Part shown: positions 56,482 through 64,000 of the stretch, one piece after another
Layout of the letters: every line of letters starts with the position of its first letter
Numbering within the stretch: position 1 is the first letter of the stretch
Assembly: GCA_019828545.1 (NCBI GenBank)
Contig: JACVRA010000022.1
Span: 124,001 to 188,000 of the forward strand
DNA length: 64,000 nt
DNA from: Paracamarosporium sp. OC-R06-R3
Taxonomy: Eukaryota; Ascomycota; Dothideomycetes; Pleosporales; Didymosphaeriaceae
Direction: 5' to 3'
Translations under genes and position numbers: made by a program
The notes under the pieces: generated by a model
The model's database searches: none
What the model was told of the DNA's origin: nothing
What the model saw: the letters and a program-made list of their open reading frames with translations, nothing else

Positions 56482-58794
56482 TCATCTAAGCGTTACATCC
56501 ATTTCGCCTTCACAAACGACCTCATCCCATATCGAACGAATTACTTCACCGCTGCCCATACGGAACGAAATATCTCCTTGGCGCTGAACCCACAATACAT
56601 TGTATACCTCTAATGTTCGCTCCGGTTCAACAACGTCTTCCCCTGCTTCGAGATAGTTTGGTGTTTGCGGTGATTCCCACCATGAATGATCGTCTTTTGA
56701 TACCACACAGCCCATGATGGCAACAAGTTCGATGGGTGTTCCATGCTCTAAGGCGTTCACGTACTGTGCATTGTCCTCATCGTGCTGCCAAAGTGTCCCA
56801 GCGGATTGTCCGTCCAGCGTTAGAATTTGCGTGATGCTACGCCGCACTTGCCCGAGTTTACAGTAGCCAACCATACTTCGAAAATATATCTTATCAATGA
56901 GACGTGGTTCGTAGCTATCGTCACTAATTAGGACTGGGAACCAAAATGCGAGCGAGCGGTCCAGCTCATGCTGGAAGTATGGTACATTTTGAAGTGGACC
57001 GAATTCGCCGCTGTAGGGCTGGTTTTGTGTGAGGAAAGACCATCCAGGAGGACATTGTCGATTTATTCCAGACGTAGCGTATCCTGACCAGTCTGAAGGT
57101 ATTCTAATTTTACTACCAGTCGGATCGATATAATAGAAGGTCGTCTGGTAGAACGGTCTTATATGCCCCATGATAACAGGAGATGGCGCAGCAAGGTCGT
57201 CAGTGAAGTTCCACGTATATGGCAACGTAACTTCCGTGACCCATCCTGCCCAGGTCCAGCTTGGTAGAGTTGAGGCCGCAGCGTTTGTTCGAGCCACTCT
57301 CCTCTTTGCTGGTCCTTGCCGTCTAAGTGGCTGCCACAGTAGACAGAGGTCAAAGAAGTAGGCTGGGAGACCTGAGATCAGGCCGTATATGAATTTTCGC
57401 CCAAGCTCTGTAGAGACGCCCGCAAACGCTGACAGTGCATCTTCTGGGAAGGTAAATGCTCTACAATTGAACCCGTTTATGAGACTAGTGTACTCATGCA
57501 GTGAAGGTAGTGGATTAGTCGTGAGCTGCGGCGAGTCTACGATTTCCCTTCGCTGCTCCAACGTGCCATGGCTGGCCCAACAATCTGGAGAGTCGGTCTC
57601 CTCGCTCCAAGTTGATGTCTGACAAGTCCATCGCACTGATTGGTGCGAGAAGTAGACAATTCGACGAGAGAGAATGCCTTCCTGGAATGTCCAGGCACGA
57701 GTAGACCATGGCCCGAGCAACCTGTTGTGCCAAACTTGTTTGGAGTTTGGCTTGACAAGCTTTTGAAGTGGATGAATTGAAGCTGTGGGCTGTATTAGGC
57801 AGCGACGCTCACTGATTCCTTTAATTCCCCGGAAACCGGCGTTAGCATCGATTCCTTCTGCAACAACGATAGTGAGTGTTGCGTTTGCGTATACAGACGC
57901 CATAGAATTGAGCTGCTTGAGTTTTTCAGTTGAGTCTTGGACAACGCTGAGTGCATCCACCCAGAGATATTTCTCGCCCAAAGCATATGTTAGATCAATT
58001 GCTTGCGCTATAGTCCGCGGCAGTCTCGAGGCGACCTTCTCGGCTGAAAATGCTCCAGGTTGCAAAAGTTCATCCAGGTTGCTTGCTAATGTCATGAAAC
58101 TGTTAGCATTTCCCCAGACGTAGCTGAGCGCGACATATTCGGCACCTCCTCCACCCCATACTAAGCATCGTTGTTCAACGTCAACAAGTAGAATGGAGCC
58201 GCTTTCTTTGATCTGGGTGGAACAGCAGCAATCGTGAACGGTCCGGCATTCTGAGAGCCATCCTATAATCATCCCTAAATCAATCCAAGCAGGATCGACA
58301 ATACGCGGCTGACTCTGCCATGGAGTGTCGCTGAACAATCTAGATTCCTCATCATGTCTGAACCACTCCCAAGGAGCATCTAGAGCGGCACGTTGCGTAG
58401 TGCTTTGAGGGTTCGGATACACATAAAGAAGATTCTGTCGTAGCGAACGCCGAAGGAAGATGTCACGACCAGCAAGAGCATCGCTGGAGGGAAACAGAGC
58501 TCCGTGGTGTTCACATCCGTTGTGGATATCCTCTAATGTACCCACTAGGGCCTCGGCTCGGAGCGTCGCCGGTGCATTTATAACTTGAAGAATTGTCCCA
58601 CAGATGCTACAATCAGAAGTCAGATCAGGCTAAGGAAATGCATTAGCAATTGCGTCATAGAATTCGACATGGTGGCTTGCGGATCCCCTTACTCTTTTCG
58701 CTTCGCGTAGTATCTGTGCGTGTTTCGAAAGGGTGTTCAATTTTTGTTGTGCAGCCGAGAGCGTATCACGCTTTAACACGATGTCTCGATCCAT
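56482..58794 (-). CDS. HET domain protein 3
   Basis: Two exons, 58794-58693 and 58629-56482, with a 63-nt intron (GTAAGG donor, TTGCTAATG branch, CCTTAG acceptor), give 749 residues. The intron removes an in-frame TAG, so the frame is continuous. An N-terminal helix precedes C-S-I-C-G. The HET domain starts near 198 with YVALSYVWG (the usual Cys is Val), continues with YLWVDALSVVQDS and ends near 350 after WTFQEGILSRRIVYFS. The C-terminal half contains LPSWTWAGWVTEV, typical of this HET subgroup. The start is uncertain: an in-frame ATG at 58920 would add 42 residues of poor composition, so I chose 58794. It is divergent from the P-type ATPase with only about 190 bp between starts. Confidence 0.88.
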
Positions 58795-58981
58795 TGTTCC
58801 ACAGCATCCGAGTTCCTTGTCATGATTAAGTACGAGTGATTTTGTGTGGCTGCAGCTGCCTGCGCCACAAACAAAGCCGCTAAGCTTAGCATAGCCCCCA
58901 CTATCCCCCACAGCTTCCATGACAAAGGCATAAAGAACAGATAGCCGGCTGTCTCATTGAGCATGTTCTATCCTCAGAACG
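58795..58981. promoter_or_regulatory. Very short divergent promoter HET3 / P-type ATPase
   Basis: 187 bp separate the chosen HET3 start and the ATPase start (61 bp if the upstream HET3 ATG is used). The two genes must share regulatory sequence. An alternative minus-strand frame (58964-58773) across it encodes a hydrophobic, signal-like peptide. Confidence 0.5.
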
Positions 58982-61952
58982 ATGGATCTATTCTGGCGCA
59001 CATACTCTCGGTTACCTTCCCCTCCACCTCTGCTTCTTCGCCTCTATGTGCATTATCAACCTTTATTATGGCTAGGGGTATACTATCCATTATATATCGC
59101 AGCAAATCTTGTACAAGACCTCGATAATGAGGTCACAAATGGAAAACCAACGACAGTCCGTATATCAGCGCTGATACTAGGTGCAGCATTGTGCAATCAA
59201 TTTATGGCTAGTTACTATGAAAGTCCTCAACCATCATCGTTCACTCTACAGGACCGAGAGACCGTTCGGCGCGCCATATACGAGGGTGAACAGCCATCAT
59301 CCAGCGAGGATTCCAATGAATTGCAGTTCGATCCCGGCGCGGGAAATGGTGGTTTAGACGAAGACGAGGTTCTAGCTCGCAGAAACGAATACGGAGCAAA
59401 TATCCTGCGAGAGAAAAGAGACTGGTATCACGTATGGACTACCTACTTGACCAGAGCACCAATAATTGTAAAAATGGTGCGTAGATCCAGGAAAATGCGG
59501 TTCTCACCCAAGTACTAATACGTTCTTCATCTTTTGCAGTCCGCGATTCTTGTTTCGATCATGAACCGTAATTTGCTTGACGGAATCGTGCTCAGTGCCT
59601 TACTCTCACTAAATCTTTACTATGTTTTGAAGAGTGTTCGCATTTGCGAGAACAGCGCAGATGAGCTAGAGTGGAACCACTCCCTATCAGCTGTCGTGTT
59701 CCGTGGGGGACACCTTCGAGAGATCAATATCATGGAACTAGTGCCCGGTGACGTCGTGTATCTATCACAAGTGAGCACCCAACGATTTATAATGCTGTAT
59801 TTTTGCTAAAATATCACTGTAGGAATGTATGGTCCCGGCCGATGTACGCCTCGTCACGTCCGACGGAGGTATCGTTGTCGATCAGTCGGCCATCTGGGGC
59901 AACACTAGGCCGGTGACGAAATCCCACGGTTCTACATGTTTCCTCAAATCGATTGTCTTGCAGGGCGATAGCTTCGCCATTGTAGAGGCCACGGGTACAC
60001 GAACCTACGTTGGGTCTTTGCTCGAGTATATCCACGATCCTTTTCCAAAACTCTCCAGCAAGTGGTCACGAAAAGATTGGCTGCCTTGGGATATGAACAG
60101 GTTTTATGACCTTTGGCTATCGATTGGGATATGCATATTTGTGGTGATCAGCATCACCACAGGTTTAGTCACATCCACAGGAGTGCACTGCTTTGCATTG
60201 CTAGATCGGATACTCGTTTCAATACTCAGTGTCTTCGTCATCGCAACCCCAGTCTCAACGTTACATATCATTAGTCGAATTCGTACGATCGGCGTGAATC
60301 AGCTTGCCGAAGGGGGAGCAATTGATTCTAACCTCACGACACCTGTCCATATCGAAAGCCTAGGTGCTGTAGATACGCTTTGCGTGGATAAGACTGGATA
60401 TATTACAGAGAACAGGCTCTTAATGCACGAGCCTCATTGTTTCAATTGCGATGTGGAAGATCTCATGCTACACGCATGCTTAACTATCGGTAACAAGGAC
60501 GATCTCGATGCTATTGACATTACGCTGCTCCGCGCACTAAAACGGTTTCCAGAAGCTAAGAGCAGGTTGAACAGTTACAGAATCCTTGAGTATACGCCTT
60601 TCGATAATACGACTAAGCGTACGTCAACCTTGGTTGAAGATGCCGAGGGAGAGCGAACGCTTTGCTTCAAAGGTGCTCCACTGTTCATCCTCCGAGACGT
60701 TGAGGAGGGGAATAACTCTATCTCTGAAGAAGATTCCAACCAGTATAAAAATTGGGTCGCCAACGCTGCTCTTAAAGGCTTCCGTTCGCTTGGAGTAGCG
60801 CGCAGACGAGAGAATGCGAAATGGGAGCTCCTAGGGCTGATCACGGTCGGGAACCCGTTAATATATGATTCGGCAGCCGGGGTCCGGGTCGCAAAGTCCT
60901 TGGGTATCTCTGTCAAAGTCTTTACCGGTGATGCGCATGCGATCGCTAGATACCAGCTTCAACAAGTCGGTCTTGCATACAATAACAACGTCATATCTTG
61001 GAATCACATCGACGCCATCAAGGAAGCAAAGCCTCCATACGACGAAGAACTCGCCGCTCGTGTTGAAGCCGCAGATGGCTTCGCAGAAGCATTTTCGCAC
61101 AAACTGAACGCTGTACGTATCCTGCAATCTCGCGGACATGTTGTGGGAGTCACTGGCGACGGACCTGTCGACGTCGCTGCTATGAGCACTGCCCACTGTA
61201 GTATTGCGCAAAATGGGTCTGCAGGCATAGCTGTGAAAGCAGCTTCCATCATTCAGCGCCCAGGAGCCAGAGGCTTTGCTTCCATCATACGAGCGGTCCA
61301 AGCCTCACGACAGACGTGGCAACAAGTACACGACTGCGTTGCGTACCGCACTGTCATAACCTTGCAGTGTCTCGCAATCTGGACAATAGGGCAATGGAGC
61401 GCTCGCCCTTTACATCTTGGCTGGACCATACTGAATCTGCACTTCAGCGACCTCATCATGATGGCGTATGAGGGCAAAGAAGCCAGCACGCCCTTTTCGA
61501 AAACACCAGTGAGGTGGAGCATATCTGAAATGCTTGCTCTTACCATGTCCATAAGCACCATGTTAGTGTGCAATCTATTTCTCGGTGTGCAGTCTTCCCC
61601 GTGGGTTCCAAAACTTTTTGGCCCAGGGATGTTATCCGCGACCGCAACCTCCGGACACTGGCTCTACAGCACTCTTACAGGACATTGGGTAAATGTCATC
61701 ATCCGCACGCGGGGACGAGTATGGCAGCATATAGAAGGCATGAAGAGCGGGATCGCAGTGATTTTTGCCGTCGATATGGTTGCCACACTATTTTGTCTGT
61801 CAGGTTTGGTTGGAGGAGCACAGATAATGAGCTGGTCTGAAGCATTGCAGGTTTGGGTAAGCTCTTTTGTGGCAGTTGGGGCTGTTTGGAGTCTATCTTT
61901 GATCATGTGGAGACAGCCCCTCGTAAACCGACAGCTGATCGCACGTAAATGA
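58982..61952 (+). CDS. Divergent P3A-type (PMA1-like) P-type ATPase lacking TGES
   Basis: Exons 58982-59476, 59540-59770 and 59823-61952 encode 951 residues, near PMA1 length. Order: N-terminal hydrophobic pair (about 30-80), an acidic linker, the dog-leg LARRNEYGANILREKR, first membrane hairpin, actuator domain, M3-M4, P/N domains, then six C-terminal helices. The phosphorylation Asp is present, D431 in CVDKTGYIT (usual Thr is Tyr). KGAPLFIL and VFTGDAHAIA resemble the H+-ATPase class. But the actuator TGES is WGNT at 267-270, removing the catalytic Glu for dephosphorylation, and TGDGVND is TGDGPVD at 686-692. M4 has IATPVS instead of PVGLP. It is therefore probably a pseudo-ATPase or one arrested in the phosphorylated state, with sensing or regulatory role (inference). 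The reading frame is intact. Confidence 0.88.
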
Positions 61953-62528
61953 AATGTGGCTTTGAGCCGGGCTGCTTGTCGAAGCGTAGATGGTAGGAGT
62001 GAAGGCATGCTACGGCACAACACAGAGCAGTGTGAAGTTCCCCAGTCACGTGATGGAGAGCTAGCCCAAGGGAGCGATTGGCTGCCGATGATGTCAACTG
62101 TGGGAGAAACACCCCTCAAGGATACGCTAACACGTGAATGTCTTGCCCACGTATGGATTGTGCACCACGCGAAGCCATGGGTACTTAAAGTTAATCTGCA
62201 TGTCTCTTCGTCGGGATTAGTGCTTGACGATCAAGACGAGCATGCTCGAAAATCATCGGTTTGGTCTCGCGGCCAATCAGACGAGGCGCCTGCTACTTGC
62301 GGGCCACCAAGTCGACGCTCCTCCACATGGTCCCGCCGTGTGCTCTGATGGCAGCCTCACCCCGTGCATAGCCCTCGTCTTCACTCTGCAACCACACCCG
62401 AACCACCACCGCCCGCCTTTTGACGCCCCTGGCCGTACACGCCGTACACAGCGCCGCACCACACCCATCGCCGCCCCGCACACCCCGCACCAGGCGTCGT
62501 CCTCTGCCTCTGCCCTCCCACGGCCGCC
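61953..62528. other. Intergenic region, SDS23 promoter and 5' UTR
   Basis: 576 bp; the last 120 bp is C-rich and ends in the Kozak-like GCCGCCATGG. Long antisense ORFs here come from GC-rich composition. The region before 62,300 probably holds the ATPase 3' end. Confidence 0.5.
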
Positions 62529-64000
62529 ATGGCGGACCACGCCGACCCAAATGGCTCCGGGAAGAAGGATGCACCGCTGCGCTCGTTCGCCAATGCTTCG
62601 TCGCCGTCGCCCAGGTCGCCGCCCGCGCCGCTCCAGATGAGCTCCAGCCCGCACGCCGGCCACCGCTCGAGCTTCGCAGAGAACATACGTGGGCTGCCGC
62701 ACTCGCCGCGCTCGTCTCGCCAGCCGTCCCTCTCCCAGCACGCCTTGCAGGATCTGCTAAATAACCCGCCCACCAAGGGCGGCGACCCCAAGTTCTTGGG
62801 GAGGGATTGGAAGACGGTGCAGGTGGGCGAGGTCGTCGACGAGAGGCAGGTGCGGTTCGCGGAGCTCGACACCAGCGTTGAAGAGGCGACCAATGTGAGT
62901 GACCATCGTGACCGTGGAACTGCATTCTCCTTGTGGTGCCCCAACATGTGCTTTACACAACCATCCGCACCCGCATCTGAGGAAGAAATACTCATGGGGC
63001 ACAGTTACTCATACAATCCGGTGCGCCCAACGTCATCCTGCTCCGCGAAAACAAGGCCTCGTCTACGGCTGTTGGCACCTTTGACTACAGCGACCTAAAC
63101 AGCTACCTCCTGCTTGTTGTCGGCCTAGCACACCCGGAAGAGGGAGACGTGAAATCCTTCGATGAGCTTGCCAAAAAGGGCCGTGAAGGCAAGCCTATAC
63201 CGCTCAAAGACGTGAAGGAGCTGGGTAGGAAGGAGCCTCTGATCACGCTACCCGCGTCGGCCGACCTAACCAAGGCCATGGAGGTATTTGGTAGCGGCGT
63301 ACATCGCGTCTTAGTCGTGAAAGAGGGAACCACGCATGTCGTTGGTATACTGACTCAGTTACGCCTTCTGCAATTCTTTTGGGACAACAGGCAGAGCTTT
63401 CCAGGAGTTGACCAGCTGTACTCTGCGCTGATCAAAGATTTGAATCTCGGGACCTCGTCGGTCATTGCAATTAAGTAAGTGATTAGGTGCTGTATGGCGG
63501 TTATCCTCCTACGCTTTACAGTGTACTACCCAAGCACTTTGACACACGCTAACGATCTTCAGCGGCGACAAACCTCTAACTGACGCGCTTGAATTGATGA
63601 ACAATGAGGGCGTTACCTCTTTACCAGTTCTAGACGCTCAAAACAATGTTATTGGCAATATCTCACACGTCGATGTTCGGGTTAGTTCTCTTCAACTTGA
63701 TCGTAATATCCGCACGCTGACTGCTCTAGCTTCTTACCAAAACCACATCGCTGCCGCTCCTCCGCTCTTCCTGCATCCATTTCATCGGCGTCATCCTTAG
63801 TGAGCGTGGTGTAAACGACGGAAAAGACTCGTTCCCCGTATTCCACATCACCCCTTACTCGACTCTGGCTCATACCGTCGCCAAATTGGTCGCTACCCGA
63901 TCCCATCGCATGTGGATTGTTGATGCTCCATCCCCCGCATCATCTGGCCCACCAACTCCGTCAGTGAACCCTGCCGTGCTGCCTCTCCCTTCTCCGATTA
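62529..64000 (+). CDS. SDS23: Sds23/Moc1-type CBS-domain protein, 5' part (3' end outside window)
   Basis: Four exons seen: 62529-62894, 63005-63474, 63563-63680 and 63730 onward, giving about 408 residues before the window ends. A Ser/Pro-rich disordered N-terminus (1-75) precedes tandem CBS-type units: one around 95-165 ([17 protein letters not shown]), one around 195-250 ([18 protein letters not shown] and HRVLVVKE), one around 279-330 ([18 protein letters not shown]). A fourth follows exon 4 ([18 protein letters not shown]), and a Pro-rich tail begins. Sds23 in fission yeast and its relatives inhibit PP2A-type phosphatases and link nutrients to mitosis and glycogen control. Introns are 110, 88 and 49 nt. 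Assignment rests on the arrangement of the CBS units and the typical start of exon 2. Confidence 0.88.

Noticed and set aside
58630..58632. In-frame TAG suggesting a premature stop in HET3
   Set aside because: It is the end of a good 63-nt intron with donor, branch and acceptor consensus, so the gene is intact.
62224..62995. Long antisense and sense ORFs around the SDS23 first exon
   Set aside because: GC-rich composition; the spliced SDS23 frame explains the coding signal.

Overview
This window is nuclear DNA of a filamentous ascomycete, most likely a Dothideomycete of the Pleosporales type (inferred). The support is the short spliceosomal introns (about 45-70 nt, GTNNGT donors, CTAAY-like branch sites, YAG acceptors), the fungus-specific families (HET domains, fungal-specific transcription factor domain, PhiA-like wall protein, STR2-like cystathionine gamma-synthase) and three HET genes in 26 kb. 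I saw no prokaryotic operons, CRISPR arrays, tRNA or rRNA genes.

Layout. 0-13.4 kb is mostly core: the 3' end of a coiled-coil protein, a four-helix membrane protein, an NCS1 purine/cytosine permease, UTP22 (ribosome biogenesis) and, divergent from it, a cystathionine gamma-synthase. 13.4-26.1 kb is a gene desert of about 11 kb holding only one C2H2 zinc-finger gene; its upstream side carries a GC-rich, low-complexity stretch. 26.1-32.5 kb is core again: a GTPBP1/2-type GTPase, and a divergent pair of protein-L-isoaspartate methyltransferase and HAUS1 (augmin).

33-62 kb looks accessory: HET gene 1, a C2H2 plus fungal_trans regulator, HET gene 2, a cytochrome P450, a small secreted repeat protein with three Lys-Arg (Kex2-like) sites each followed by His-His-Lys-Gly, a PhiA-like secreted wall protein, an unrecognised nuclear protein, a decayed zinc-finger-like pseudogene, an N2227-type methyltransferase with a signal peptide, and a divergent pair made of HET gene 3 and a P3A-type (PMA1-like) P-type ATPase that has lost its TGES motif. 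The window ends inside SDS23, a conserved CBS-domain phosphatase regulator.

Most notable: (1) the secreted repeat protein, a candidate Kex2-processed peptide precursor; (2) the HET/degenerate-ATPase pair sharing a promoter of under 200 bp, an architecture that fits an allorecognition locus. Both are hypotheses from sequence alone. Exon borders were derived by hand from splice consensus and reading-frame continuity.
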